This document shows positions 10,009 through 20,378 of a DNA stretch of 64,000 nt, one piece after another (the first letter of the stretch is position 1; every line of letters starts with the position of its first letter). The notes beneath the pieces were generated by a model, which was not told the origin of the DNA, made no database searches, and saw nothing but the letters and a program-made list of their open reading frames with translations. Source of the stretch: Fistulifera solaris (Eukaryota > Bacillariophyta > Bacillariophyceae > Naviculales > Stauroneidaceae); contig AP026151.1 of assembly GCA_030295235.1 (NCBI GenBank), positions 248,001-312,000 on the forward strand, given 5' to 3'. Made by a program: the position numbers and the translations under genes.

Positions 10009-10698
10009 CTAAGCAACGACTTGCGCCGGTGTCATATCGTTCGAAACAAACAAGTCCAACAGAAAATGGCTCAAAGCCTGATCTTCATCTCCACGCACTT
10101 GTCGCACTCGAACGATCTGTTCACCAAAATTGGCCTCGAGGAACTCACTCAAATGCTGATGCGGCTCCGAAAGCGCAATGTCCGGCACTTGAAACTGGGC
10201 CCGGTACGCAGCATTCGCGTGTACTACCCGGTAAGGACTGTGAGCTTCAATCAAGAGAACCGGCGATCCGCAAAAACCGAGCGCTTGCTCAATGGAAACG
10301 ATACTTTTATCAATGTTCCATCCTTTTCCATTTGGACAGGACGGAAGGTCTTCCTCTGTCAGATTTCCAGACTTGAGTTTTCCACTGTTAGACAGCTGAG
10401 AAATCATGTCACACAAAGACGTCATGCGCTTGTCTTTCGTTCTGTTCAGTCGCTCCTGTCGCTTATCAAAGTTTGTAGCGCGTACCGTCCGTACCGAGTT
10501 AAACCGCACTCGAACGGGTCTTTCTTTGTTTCTTGGAGCTGTCGTGAGCGATTGACGATATTCATTGTTCTGATCCTGTCCCTTGCCATCATTACCATCG
10601 CCGCCTTCACTGCTCTCTGAAGATCTATCGGCAACATAGCCACTGTCTGCAGTGAAGCTCATGGTGCTGTTGTTACTTTTCTTGGTCCTAATTGTCAT
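10009..10698 (-). CDS. Small protein with a C-terminal PAS-like domain
   Basis: The first in-frame ATG is at 10698 (MTIRTKKSN); a second at 10662 (MSFTADSGY) is also possible. The N-terminal 100 residues are low-complexity (Ser, Gly, Asp, Asn) and basic. From about residue 140 the sequence SPVLLIEAHSPYRVVHANAA follows the PAS pattern of a core strand and an hxxANxA turn, continuing into a helix with QHLSEFLEANFGEQI. PAS domains sense ligands or mediate dimerisation; no kinase or other output domain is attached here. The domain call rests on pattern only and covers roughly 90 residues. Diatoms carry many short PAS proteins of unknown role. Confidence 0.55.
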   Translation of the reverse strand: MTIRTKKSNNSTMSFTADSGYVADRSSESSEGGDGNDGKGQDQNNEYRQSLTTAPRNKERPVRVRFNSVRTVRATNFDKRQERLNRTKDKRMTSLCDMISQLSNSGKLKSGNLTEEDLPSCPNGKGWNIDKSIVSIEQALGFCGSPVLLIEAHSPYRVVHANAAYRAQFQVPDIALSEPHQHLSEFLEANFGEQIVRVRQVRGDEDQALSHFLLDLFVSNDMTPAQVVA

Positions 10699-10710
10699 TC
10701 GTCTTTTCAA

Positions 10711-11446
10711 TGTTATTCTGTTTTTATGAGCAGTCCGATGTGATTAAGCCGAAATCCGAACCAAACAAGAAGTGATGCCAATTGCCAGAGTTTGTGGTCT
10801 CTCGAACAGCCCACGTGGCTTGTGAAAAAGAGCTTTCTGAGCTTGTGTACTGTTGTATCAAAAACGCACCCAGTTTCAGAAAGCATTTGAGGACGTGGCT
10901 TGACGCAGCAATCGTGTTTCTGAGATGATACTCTATCTGGAATGGCGTCATCCGATTTTTCAGAAAGTTATCTTCTGTCTGTTAGGAACGTCATTCACGT
11001 CTTCAAACTTCAAACCAAGCTAGTCGCTACCAAGGAAACAAGCTCGCTGCTCCTGCTCGCCTTAGTCTAGCTAATGTCAACGGTGAAAAGGAAATACTCC
11101 GTAATAGTCCGTGCGGTCCGAAGTAAGTGATTGGGTCTCGCTTCATGCGTCGCACAGGCTCTTCCTTTGCTAACATGCTAACAAGCTAACAGGATCCTTC
11201 CCTTCAGCCTTTACACCAGCCTCTGACTAGAGGGTGTTGATTGATTCTGATATGTGCTGCCTTAATCGCGTCAAATTTCTCACTGCATTAGCGCGTCGAC
11301 GGAGCTGATAAAATATAAAGCGATCGGCTCTCGCATCCACAATCCACCTAAATGACTGTTGAAAGTAGATACAAAGCCAAAGACGGTATACCATTATAGA
11401 TTTAGTACAAGTCGATCGAAAATGTTTGTCTTAACACTGATGCGCT
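10711..11446. other. Intergenic, with one TACTCCGTA 9-mer
   Basis: About 740 bases between two minus-strand genes. The 9-mer TACTCCGTA is at 11095-11103. A short minus-strand open frame at 10724-10951 has no motif and is not called. Confidence 0.55.
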
Positions 11447-12184
11447 TTAGGATCCCTTTTCCTTTTTGGCTTTTGGTAACCGAACCGCCTTGACAATATC
11501 ATTGGAAAGTTTCTTCATGCGGCCTTTGATATTAATGACTGTGTTCTCATCGTTTCGTTCCACTAGACGGCCATCGAGAAACACAATCTTGTCTTTCTTT
11601 GCATCGAAATATTCGACAATGACATCAAATCCTTTGTAACTTTGAAACATGATACCCGATAGCTCATCCGGTGCACCTGGGGTGGTGACTTCAATCTCAA
11701 ACTTTTCCCCGATTTCGACGCCAACCGCAGTATCCGATTCCAGGGCGGCTCGGATGGCCCGTGACAGCTCCACAATATTAGTTCCGCCTTCTGGTACTTC
11801 AGCGTCGACAATATCGTCTAGATCAGGACCAAAGAATGCTTCGCTTTCTATTATACTCTCCTCTAATTCATCATCACTGTTGTCGTCTTGGAGATAGGTT
11901 GTACCTTTGACTGTAATGATGATTTTTTCTGGTTTCCATTCAATTTGAAACTGATCCTCGCTACAGCCTTGCTTAATCAAAACGCTCCGTATTAGTTTTT
12001 CGCCCTCTTCTTTCAAACTAAAAACAACACCGTCGGGGCCTTGAAGTACTTCATGCAGCCGTGTCGTCGTAGCCTGTGGACGAATCAGAGACTGTGATGC
12101 CTGTGAGATCCATGCCGAGGAAGAAGAACCCGAAAGTATGACAAGAAGCAGGCTCCCTAGAAGCGAAGCAGAAAAAGGGCGCAT
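11447..12184 (-). CDS. Plastid-targeted RimP-like ribosome maturation factor
   Basis: The 245-residue protein opens with a signal peptide and an SSSSAWIS cleavage region typical of diatom plastid import. The mature part matches RimP (YlxS, DUF150). It has an N-terminal alpha/beta domain, then VGVEIGEKFEIEVTTPGAPDEL, which aligns with the family's LEVSSPG signature. The C-terminal SH3-like strand set reads DVIVEYFDAKKDKIVFLDGRLVERNDE, then INIKGRMKKL and VKAVRLP. In bacteria RimP assists 30S assembly, and a plastid 30S role is the natural inference. An acidic insert (DDNSDDELEESIIESE) around residues 100-115 is unusual for the bacterial family. Single exon. Confidence 0.75.
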   Translation of the reverse strand: MRPFSASLLGSLLLVILSGSSSSAWISQASQSLIRPQATTTRLHEVLQGPDGVVFSLKEEGEKLIRSVLIKQGCSEDQFQIEWKPEKIIITVKGTTYLQDDNSDDELEESIIESEAFFGPDLDDIVDAEVPEGGTNIVELSRAIRAALESDTAVGVEIGEKFEIEVTTPGAPDELSGIMFQSYKGFDVIVEYFDAKKDKIVFLDGRLVERNDENTVINIKGRMKKLSNDIVKAVRLPKAKKEKGS

Positions 12185-12780
12185 TTCCCTTATTCTCTTA
12201 GTACGCGTAGCACTGGTACCGGTAGCTTAGTGTTTACTCCGTAATAAATAAACAACAAACACATCATCGATGAGTCCGAGGCGATCCATCGTCGTCATCG
12301 TCGTCCATCTCAGCCATCGAAACCATTTCTCCATTAAGGTTAGCGTGTATTAGCCTGTTTAGCAATCCATGAGGTCGCGACAATTATTTGTACACAAGCA
12401 TGAAAAGGGGAAATCATCGTCAACAACAACATCAGAATTATTCTTATCATAGTTTACTATTCAAAAGCAGAGCCCGCGGGCAGAGAATTTTCCTTTGACA
12501 ATAAAAGCTGTAAGCAATATCGGGGATAAGCCCCAGTCGCGAGTAAAGCGTCAAAGCATTTCAACAACCAAAAGCCGTAATCAACACTAAATGGCATAGT
12601 ACAACAACAACGCCCATCCTTCAACCGGATTGATGTGACAGCCAACGAAAAAGAGATCCAAAAATCCGAAAACATTTTTTTGCATCCGCTTTCACACTTT
12701 TCTTCTTTCACACCGAACGACGTTTGTGACTTTTTCCACCATTCAAACAAATGAACCTCGTCAAACAAGTAACATCTACC
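12185..12780. other. Divergent intergenic region
   Basis: Spacer between the divergently transcribed RimP and nucleolin-like genes, so it should hold both promoters. It carries TACTCCGTA at 12235-12243, about 50 bases upstream of the RimP start. No TATA-like element was assigned. Confidence 0.5.
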
Positions 12781-14283
12781 ATGGGAGCCGATAAGAAAGA
12801 ACTTCTCCGTCAAAAGACCGAAGCAGCCGAAGCCGCTGCCAAAGAAGCGAAAGAAGCCACCGCACGCGCGGAACGTTTGGCCAAGGAAGTCAAGGAGCTG
12901 GCCGAGCAACTCAAGAGTTCTGGCAAGAAAACGAAATCTACAAAGTCTGTTGTCAGTGATGACGAGAAGAAGAAAGCCGCAGAGTCAGACTCGGACAGTA
13001 GCAGTAGCAGTAGCAGTGACTCGGATTCGGACAGCGATGAACCGAAGAAGACGGCCTTGAAACCAAAGGCGGCTGCCAAAAAGGAAGAAAGCGACGATTC
13101 TTCAAGCGACGACTCATCATCCGATGACGAAGACGACGAAGCAGCTGATAAGATGGAGGTAGAAAAGACCGAAAAGGCTGCCAAGAAAGAAGAATCCTCG
13201 GATTCATCGTCGAGCGACTCGGACAGCTCCAGTAGCGAATCAGAAGGCGAGAAAGAAGCCCCGAAAGTGGCTGTCAAGAAAGCAGAAACTATGAAGAAGT
13301 CAGATGATTCATCTTCTTCCTCCTCCTCTGACAGTGACTCGGACGAAGAGGAAGAAAAAGAAGCCCCGAAAGCGAAGGCCGCGGCAAAGAAGGAGGAATC
13401 TGACGACTCGTCCTCTTCGTCTTCGGATAGTGACTCAGATGAGGACGAAGAAGACGACAAAGCTGAAAAGGCTCCGGAAAAATCCAATGGCAAGCGCAAG
13501 GCCGAAGATTCCGAAGCAGCTGCCCCCACCCCCAAGAAGGCTGCCGTGAGCGACGAAGCCACGGAAGGCAACAAGATATATGTGAGAGGTCTTCCGTGGA
13601 AAGCAGAAGAACACGAAGTGCAAGAGTTCTTTGCTGCCTGTGGTCCCATCAAATCGTGCGAGATGCCACTCATGGACGACGGAAGAAGCTCCGGAACTGC
13701 CATTATTGAATTTGAGACCAATGATGGTGCTGCCGCCGCGATTGAATTGAATGGGGGAGACTTTCAAGGCCGATGGTTGAGTATCAAATATTCCACTCCC
13801 AAACCTATTCTTTCGGCCCGTGAGCCTACACAGAAGCAAGACGGTTGCGTGACAGTCTTTGTGGGAAATCTGGCGTGGGACGTGGACGAAGATACGCTTC
13901 GTCAAGCATTTGGTGAATGCGGTGAAATTGTTTCGGTTCGATTTGCGACGGACCGAGAATCTGGCGAATTCAAAGGATTCGGCCACATTGAGTTCACCGA
14001 TACCGAAGCCACCGACAAGGCGATTGCTATGGCTGGTACCGACATTTTGGGTCGACAAGTCCGAGTCGACTATGCCAATGACAAGAAAGCCGGCGGCGGC
14101 GGATTTGGAGGTGGCGGTGGCCGAAGCAACGACCGTGGCGGTCGCGGAGGAGGACGCGGCCGAGGTCGCGGTGGTGACAGTGGAGGCCGAGGCGGTCGAG
14201 GACGCGGAGGAGGCAATTCTTTCAACGCGAAAAAGACGGGTGGAATTGCTGCTTTTGCCGGCAAAAAGATTTCGTTTGATTAA
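12781..14283 (+). CDS. Nucleolin/NSR1-like protein: acidic Ser-rich arms, two RRMs, RGG tail
   Basis: The best start is the ATG at 12781 (ACCATGG context); an in-frame ATG at 12751 would add ten residues. A helical Ala/Glu/Lys segment is followed by about 220 residues of alternating Asp/Ser acidic blocks and Lys-rich spacers, a substrate pattern for casein kinase 2. RRM1 begins near 13569 with NKIYVRGLPW, and RRM2 near 13847 with VTVFVGNLAWDVDEDTLR and GFGHIEF. The tail is Gly/Arg-rich with many RGG repeats. This is the domain order of nucleolin, yeast Nsr1 and fission yeast Gar2, which act in pre-rRNA processing in the nucleolus. Single exon, high confidence. Confidence 0.92.
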   Translation: MGADKKELLRQKTEAAEAAAKEAKEATARAERLAKEVKELAEQLKSSGKKTKSTKSVVSDDEKKKAAESDSDSSSSSSSDSDSDSDEPKKTALKPKAAAKKEESDDSSSDDSSSDDEDDEAADKMEVEKTEKAAKKEESSDSSSSDSDSSSSESEGEKEAPKVAVKKAETMKKSDDSSSSSSSDSDSDEEEEKEAPKAKAAAKKEESDDSSSSSSDSDSDEDEEDDKAEKAPEKSNGKRKAEDSEAAAPTPKKAAVSDEATEGNKIYVRGLPWKAEEHEVQEFFAACGPIKSCEMPLMDDGRSSGTAIIEFETNDGAAAAIELNGGDFQGRWLSIKYSTPKPILSAREPTQKQDGCVTVFVGNLAWDVDEDTLRQAFGECGEIVSVRFATDRESGEFKGFGHIEFTDTEATDKAIAMAGTDILGRQVRVDYANDKKAGGGGFGGGGGRSNDRGGRGGGRGRGRGGDSGGRGGRGRGGGNSFNAKKTGGIAAFAGKKISFD

Positions 14284-14352
14284 CGGGATAACTATAGTTG
14301 TCTGTAACAAAATAAATACTGCAAAAATGCGCATCCTCAGTCGCCTATTTTT

Positions 14353-14913
14353 CTATTCTGTTTTCTTCTCCGCTTCTTCTGGCTTTTGCGGCCGTAATGT
14401 GTTATACACAAACAGTACAGTCAACAACATCAAACCAGACACGTAAAGTATCCACTTCATTTGATTCCCCACTGAAGCCAATTCCACGTAATGATCTGGT
14501 AGTTTCTCGTTCGGATAATGCTTACATCCGTAGACTACAATGTACGTTTCTAACAAGTCACACACCATCGCAACAGGCATCATCATGGCCGCATTCGGAC
14601 TCATGCCGGCGGCAGCTAATTGACCGTACAGATACGTTCCTATCAAGATCGGAGTAATGACCATGAACGGACAAAAATCCCAGGCCGCCATGTCCAAATA
14701 AGCTTGTCGTCCTGGTTCTCCCATATCATCGAACCACTGATTCAATTCATCCGATGTAAATCCCATGCGAAGATCCGGAGCCGCCCCGGCTCCGAACGAA
14801 TTGACGCGTTCATTGAGTGCTTTCATTTCTTGCATCGCGTACAGTGCGATCACAATGACCAGTGTCGTCATGAGATTGGATTGAGAGATCTTGTCGAGTA
14901 AAAGGAGAAACAT
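14353..14913 (-). CDS. Unrecognised small membrane protein, about four helices
   Basis: The 186-residue protein starts at a clear ATG and has hydrophobic segments near residues 14-28, 80-100, 107-125 and 150-170. Between the first two lies a polar stretch, GFTSDELNQWFDDMGEPGRQ, followed by AYLDMAAWDFCPFMV. The pattern GF(S/T)xE, then a GxxGRxxY motif and a D before the next helix, recurs in small uncharacterised membrane proteins of bacteria and protists as I remember them. The C-terminus is charged. The gene is convergent with the nucleolin-like gene, with only about 70 bases between their stops. Function unknown. Confidence 0.7.
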   Translation of the reverse strand: MFLLLLDKISQSNLMTTLVIVIALYAMQEMKALNERVNSFGAGAAPDLRMGFTSDELNQWFDDMGEPGRQAYLDMAAWDFCPFMVITPILIGTYLYGQLAAAGMSPNAAMMMPVAMVCDLLETYIVVYGCKHYPNEKLPDHYVELASVGNQMKWILYVSGLMLLTVLFVYNTLRPQKPEEAEKKTE

Positions 14914-15052
14914 TGTGTTTGCTTAAGTGAAAACAGATCAAAGACTAATACAGAAAAGAAGGAATGGCAAATAAGAAATGCTTTTTGACGTTGCATTAGT
15001 CTTTTATTGCGTTGCAAGAAGATTGCAGCGTTAACGAGTTTTTTTTTCACGA

Positions 15053-15275
15053 AATTTTCTGGGCACGTGAAAATAACACACCCCCACATTTTCTGGTATT
15101 TGAAAACAACACACTCCCACATTTTCTGGGTAGGTGCACACAACACACCCCCACATTTTCTGGGAACGTGAAAATAACACTCCCCCACATTTTCTGGGAA
15201 CGTGAAAATACTGCACTCCCACATTGGGTACGTGAAAAACCACACCCCCACATTTTCTGTGGATGTGAAAAATCA
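15053..15275. repeat. 34-bp tandem repeat with a CCCACATTTTCTGGG core
   Basis: Six to seven units with spacing near 34 bases: CCCACATT begins at 15083, 15116, 15150, 15184, 15218 and 15247. The arms CCCA and TGGG allow short hairpins. Units differ mostly in the A-rich linker. The complementary form CCCAGAAAAT recurs at 25.4-25.6 kb and in related form at 32.4-32.9 kb. The short open frames through it are repeat artefacts. Confidence 0.85.
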
Positions 15276-15579
15276 CATCAACGCGATCAAAACCGCGATA
15301 AGGTTAGCGTTCATCATCGCTTGACTGAAATAATGCAGTGGTGAAAAAGTCGTAAACACTACTTTAAGGCTATAGTGTACAGTCGAACCAATTGTTGCTG
15401 ATCATACACCATGACACCATGACCATGATGATCGAGTAAAAGGATCCGGTTGCACAATGAACTTAATGTCGATCTTCCTTAGGTTTTACTGCCAAAGACC
15501 AAGAGCATCAAATAAAAACATCCTCTCTCGCGTATTTGCTACTCCTGATTTGTATCCGTAGATTCTTTCCATTGGAAAC
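15276..15579. other. Promoter-side spacer of the PRP38 gene
   Basis: No gene was seen between the tandem repeat and the PRP38 start. Confidence 0.5.
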
Positions 15580-16516
15580 ATGGCGAACGTCACGGACGCT
15601 TTCATTAATGCTCTATCGGGCTCCGACCCGCAAAATTTAATGGAATACATTACACGGCAAAAAATATACGACAGTCGATTCTGGAAAGAGGAATGCTTTG
15701 GTTTGTCGGTGGCCGATGTTTTGGAGAAAGCCGCACAAAAATTACAGTGCATCGGAGGATTGCCGACGAAATTTCTCGCGCTGGCTCTCAAATTACTTCA
15801 AGTGCATCCGGAAACCGAACTGGTGATTGAATCGTTTATTCAACAAGAAGAATTCAAATATGTGCGAGCGCTGGGATGTTTTTATGTTCGCATGACAGGA
15901 AGTCCTCCCGATATTTATGAAGCACTCGAGCCGTTGTATCGGGATCGACGAAAACTGCGTGTATGGTCCGCGGCTTCTCAAGAATGGTCCATTTTACACA
16001 TGGATGAATACATCCACCAGCTACTCGATCCGAAGAACAATATTCTGGGTTTAGCGTTGCCGCGATTGCCGCAACGGCGTGCTTTGCAGGAAGCCGGCTA
16101 TCTAGCAGAAGGGCCTAGGCCCACGGCATTAATCGATAAGTTAGAGGCGCACGGCAACGATCCGATTGCTTACTTAAATTACAAAGCAACAACACAAAAA
16201 AAGTGCGGCGGCTCAAGAAGCATGGGAAAAACGACAATCGCGATTAGGATTGAGTAAGGGAAACGATGAGAAAAGCGACCACCCTGAGGAAAGAGAACCG
16301 AAGGAGAAACGAAAGCAGCATGACAGTCTCGTGGATAAGAAGGAACGAAAGAAACAGAAAGTATATGATAGCTTATTCAAAAAGTCCAGCGGCAAAACGA
16401 AGGAGGCTGAGATAGCTGAGGTATCAAATACTTCTGCAAAAAATACAGTCGAATTCTCTGGAGAGCAATGGAACGCAGAGCGTGCCAAACTTGGTCTCAA
16501 GCCGCTCAAAAGATAA
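15580..16516 (+). CDS. PRPF38A: PRP38-family pre-mRNA splicing factor with one frame slip
   Basis: The first 200 residues match the PRP38 domain: NLMEYITRQKIYDSRFWKEE, GGLPTKFLALALKLLQ, YVRALGCFYVRMTG and YEALEPLYRDRRKLR. PRP38 is a tri-snRNP-associated factor needed for spliceosome activation. The frame breaks in a run of seven A at 16196-16202. In the next frame the protein continues with AQEAWEKRQSRLGL and a charged tail ending WNAERAKLGLKPLKR, the expected end of the family. The gene is therefore almost certainly whole in the organism and the break is most simply a homopolymer error. A joined product would be about 312 residues. Confidence 0.88.
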
Positions 16517-16660
16517 TTTTCAGTGTACCATGTTGATATGAGAAACATCTTCGAAAAAATATTTTTTACTTATACACAGCCGTACTCCTCATCATTGGCA
16601 TTCTTTTATTCATGATGATGACTCCTTTTCCGCTTCTTCTTCTTGTCTTTTCGTTCCTTG

Positions 16661-17206
16661 TCAACCTTTTTCTTTCTTCCTTTTTTTGGAGTCTTTTTCA
16701 TTGCTAGTAGCATCCTCTACAGCCGCAAAGACGGGAAAATCAATGCTACCACCAAAGATGCATTTCATATCGTGTTCCGATTTCTCCACAAACTTTGCTT
16801 GTCGTATTTTGTGATGCGTCGACTTGTTGGTTGGTAAGGTCAATGGCGAAGTCGTCTTCTTGCTCTTCTTTTTCTTCTTATTGTCAACTCCGTGATGTTT
16901 TTGCAATTCCGTCAATAGGTTCGAAAAGTGTCCCACATGATGATGCTGGTCGGCTTCGTACAGGCTCGACGATTTCGCTCCCAATCCCAAGCCATCTTTT
17001 CGTCTGACGACACGAATCCCCTCGGAAGATACTTTGTCACTACTCGCTTCACTTTCGGCGTAGCTGCTGTCGAGATTGCGCTGTCGCTTTCCTACGGCTT
17101 GACCGTCTTTCCAACCCATGCGCTGCAGAAGTTTCGAGCCGACATTGTCTTCTCTCCACGCCAGATTTCGGGTGTCTTCTCGTTTGGCTACCGCCACCGT
17201 GGACAT
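16661..17206 (-). CDS. PinX1-like G-patch protein
   Basis: From the ATG at 17206 (MSTVAVAKRED) the protein is about 181 residues. An N-terminal NLAWREDNVGSKLLQRMGWK and later RKDGLGLGAKSS form a split G-patch as in PinX1 and yeast Pxr1, interrupted by about 30 Ser-rich residues. Then comes HFSNLLTELQKHHG, which matches the family's FNxLLxxLNxxHG. A Lys-rich middle and end (KKKKKSKK and KKRKKEKG) are nucleolar-type. PinX1/Pxr1 proteins stimulate the Prp43 helicase in ribosome and snoRNA maturation. The frame continues 14 residues upstream through a TTGTATAG acceptor, so an alternative 5' exon is possible. Confidence 0.75.
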   Translation of the reverse strand: MSTVAVAKREDTRNLAWREDNVGSKLLQRMGWKDGQAVGKRQRNLDSSYAESEASSDKVSSEGIRVVRRKDGLGLGAKSSSLYEADQHHHVGHFSNLLTELQKHHGVDNKKKKKSKKTTSPLTLPTNKSTHHKIRQAKFVEKSEHDMKCIFGGSIDFPVFAAVEDATSNEKDSKKRKKEKG

Positions 17207-17248
17207 GTCGATGCGTTCTATACAAGAAGAAAAACACAGGAAGTGCAA

Positions 17249-17844
17249 GAACGAAAGGCAAAGTCAATAGAAACGAGCATCAGGGGGGAAAAAATTGTAC
17301 GTAGCGGTCGTTCGCGTGTTCCGTGTCGTGTTTGCAGATTTTTTCTTTATTGAATGGTTCCCTCGAAACGAAGGGTGTGACGGACAGACGGAAGTAAGGT
17401 ACTGTGTACTGTAATAAGACCAATGTATAATTGAGATTAACCCGACTGAACAGGGAGTACAGTCCCGGATATAGTCGATTGCCTAGATGCTGATAAAAGA
17501 GACCGGCCCTGACAAAAAATATATTCCTACTTCATTATTGTTATTGCTTTGTATCTAATTGTATTGGTGCTGTTGTTGCTGGTGCTGATGTTGTTGTTAA
17601 ATCGATTGACGTTCAGCTGCCCTCTCTGCGCATAGCGCATAGCCTTCCAATGCGACATGACCCACTGCGACTCAAATTTTGGCCAACTTCATCCACGTGG
17701 AATAACCTACGTGACATGTTCACTCATTTCCTCGATCGATTGCGATTTTGTTGTGGTAGAAATCATTGATGGACGTCATCATCATCCCTTGAGAAGAAGA
17801 AAATCTCAAAGCATACTTTTGTCAAAGAACGGAAATAGAATAAA
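17249..17844. other. Divergent intergenic region
   Basis: Holds the 5' flanks of the PinX1-like and GrpE genes. No repeat or gene was recognised. Confidence 0.5.
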
Positions 17845-18739
17845 ATGTTTCACAAGAAGGCGATTTTAACATGGTTGGCGTGCATGTCGCTGGCTGCGAC
17901 GGACGCTTTCGTCATCCGATCTCCGTCGTCCTCTCTATCATCCATGACATCGTCGTCCTTTGTTCCTATGTCGGCAGACGATCACGGTGAACCCGTCAAT
18001 ACCGATGATCAAGTGGAAGAGGACTTTGTAGCGGAAGAACAAACCGAAGAAGAGCCACAGGAAGAACCGCAAGAAGAGGATCCGGAATTGGTGGCTTTGA
18101 AAGAAGAGATTGCCAAGTTAGAAGCGGAAGTCAAGGAAAAGAGACGACAAGTAGAGTATACATCCGATCAGGCCGATGAATATTCACAAGCAGGATATGC
18201 TCGGAAAGTAGCGGAGATGGAAAATATGAGAAGAGCTAGAAGTGTAAGTTTCGAATCCGTTTCCTTTTCCTATTTAATGCTGCTTTTTCATTTGCTCGTT
18301 CACTCACGCTATCGCTTTGCGCTTGCAGATGCTCAACACTTCCAATCGATCCAGTTCTACTGCAGTGTTACTTACCAAATTCTTGCCAACGATGGACAAA
18401 TTGAACGAATTAAGGGCTAAGTACGGGGAAGATAGTTTTGGAAAGCAATACAATGCTCTCCCGGGAACTTTGATGGCTGGCTTTTCGGCCATGGGTGTGG
18501 CGGATTTCTCCGTCTCTTCGGGTGAAAAGATGGATGCGGAGCGCATGTTGGCCGTGGCGGAAGAGTATTCGGCAGAATTACCCGCCGGAACCGTCATCCG
18601 AGAGGTTAGTTCCGGTTTGCAACTGGAGGGCAATGTGATTCGAATGGCGGAATGTGTTGTCAGTTTGGGACCCGAAACTAACGGTGATGAACCAGCAGCC
18701 CCGGCGGAGACGACCGAAGACGATGCTGGAGAGGCATAA
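17845..18739 (+). CDS. Plastid GrpE-type nucleotide exchange factor
   Basis: Two exons, 17845-18243 and 18329-18739, separated by an 85-base GTAAGT...TGCAG intron in phase 0, encode 269 residues. The N-terminus is a signal peptide plus plastid motif (ATDAFVIRSPSSS). An acidic linker leads into a long coiled coil (LKEEIAKLEAEVKEKRRQVE), then the GrpE core AEMENMRRARS, LLTKFLPTMDKLNELRAKYG, MAGFSAMGVADFSV and GTVIREVSSGLQLEGNVIRM. GrpE releases ADP from DnaK/Hsp70. The usual FDPxxHEA segment is replaced by MDAERMLAV, so the beta-domain contact may differ from bacterial GrpE. The exon join preserves the conserved RR...LLP helix. Confidence 0.85.
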
Positions 18740-19273
18740 GTGTGAGTCGTGGTCAGCACATGTGGCAGCTTCACTTGTTTTGAGACACAACTATTTACTG
18801 CGTAAGCAAAACGACGACAAGAAAAGAAAAATGGTTGGATATAGCACGTAGAGCAACGACAAAAGCAAACTTAGGCAATCATCATAACTTCCTATTTGTA
18901 GGATGACTCTTTGTGTCAGATGCTGTAGACGCGAGCACTCGGATTCTTTTTGTTGATAACTAGTTTGCAATAGTATTAGCACAAAAGGAGACACTCTGTA
19001 AATCGTGTTTGAATGATTATGATGTTTATGAGTGACAGCTCGGAGACGTCCGAGCAGCAGGCACAGTATGCGGATCCAGAAAACGGAGTATCTTTTGCCA
19101 TTCGGCCAGAAAGAGGCAATCGAGAAAAGATGCGTGTGTGGTTGTAATTTGGTACTGTATCGGTTTGAGTGGTAAACACGCTGGGAACTTCGGACGGTGT
19201 AAATGTCATGGATGTGGAATGCACCAGAAATGGAGATCAAGCAACGAATGATTGCTAATAAAACATTTTCTCA
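18740..19273. other. Intergenic between convergent genes
   Basis: 3' flanks of GrpE and the two-bZIP gene. Short open frames on the minus strand have no motif and are not called. Confidence 0.5.
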
Positions 19274-20378
19274 TCAAGTTGAGAGATCCATTCCAATTCG
19301 AGGAGCGTGATGCATAGAGATTCCCGCAGATGTGTGATGAGCATCCATGCTGTAGGCAGAGACATCATCGTCAGTTTCTAGGTGACTCAATGTAGGAGAA
19401 ACAATGGGGGATCGTGACGGGGTTACAATCTGCGACGTGGGTGCCATCCCCGAGACCGAAACACGAGCTAAGGTTTCTCGTATCTTTTGGATGTCCATTT
19501 CCAGGTCTTCCACTGTTTTTTCGAGAACCGAAATGAAGCATTTCTTGCGGTCCCGGGTCAACTTGGCGTGCATTCGGTTTCGTTCACGTCTGAATTTACA
19601 AAATTTAGAGCAGAAACAGTGGTTAGTCAGAGTGAATAGTATAGCTTTGGTAGGCTCACTATTACTTCTGAGGGAACACGTACCTCAGTTTCTGTAGTTG
19701 CTCGTTCGTCAACGTCTTGTGAAGTCCATTGTTGTCGCTGTAGACCCCAGTTTTCCAATTGACATGACAGCCTCCACCGAGAATCGTCAATTCACCGTCA
19801 ATGGACACCTTCATAGGTTCCGATGAAAGCCGATGATCACTGCTTTCAACGAGGAATCTTTTTCGCTTGCCTTCTGTCAACACAGCCACGTGTGTCTCAT
19901 TCTTTCGTTCCTTGTTCGAACGGAACATATCCTCGGTTACTTCATGGTGCGGTTCTTCTTCATTCGATGACATTCCCAGTAAAATGGAAGCAATACTGCA
20001 TTCTTCCACCTTTTGTTTCAAACTCTTGCGTTCATATTCGAGTTCTCTAACTTTGGATTGCAAGGCTTCCAGATGCTCCTTCTTTCGAATTCGAGTCTTC
20101 CGTGCGTGTTCGCGGTTTCGTTCTCTACTTTTCGCGAGCTTTTGTTCCCAGCTTTCTTTCTGGCGTCGGGATGTTGTTGTCTCCTTTCCAGTTGATACAG
20201 GAAGATGGTCGTACGAAGGAGGGGCCTCAGAAGTGTCAGAGTGCGTCATTGCGTGGCGTTGTTCTTCGAAAATAGATGACGGAATATTCGGCCCAGGAGA
20301 CGACAACGATTCTCCATGTTGCAGTGCTGCCACAGCGAATGCCAGCGAAATGGATTGATTATTATGAGACGGATTCAT
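19274..20378 (-). CDS. Transcription factor with two bZIP domains
   Basis: Exon 1 is 20378-19684 and exon 2 is 19589-19274; the 94-base intron has a GTACGT donor and a TTCAG acceptor. The product is 336 residues. The first basic region near residues 83-105 reads RNREHARKTRIRKKEH with the N-x7-R invariant, followed by a heptad stretch (LEALQSKVRELEYERKSL). The intron splits just before a second basic region, RNRMHAKLTRDRKKCF, again N-x7-R, followed by a short zipper (LEKTVEDLEMDIQKI). The middle contains a compact segment (GGGCHVNWKTGVYSDNNGLH). Both basic regions keep the DNA-contacting Asn and Arg. Two complete bZIPs in one chain could bind DNA as an internal pair. Localised to the nucleus by inference. 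Confidence 0.85.

Noticed and set aside
12810-13721. 303-codon minus-strand frame
   Set aside because: Antisense shadow of the Ser/Asp/Lys-rich arm and RRM1 of the nucleolin-like gene.
15031-15276. 81-codon and 127-codon minus frames rich in NVGV and CGGV
   Set aside because: Direct translation of the 34-bp tandem repeat.
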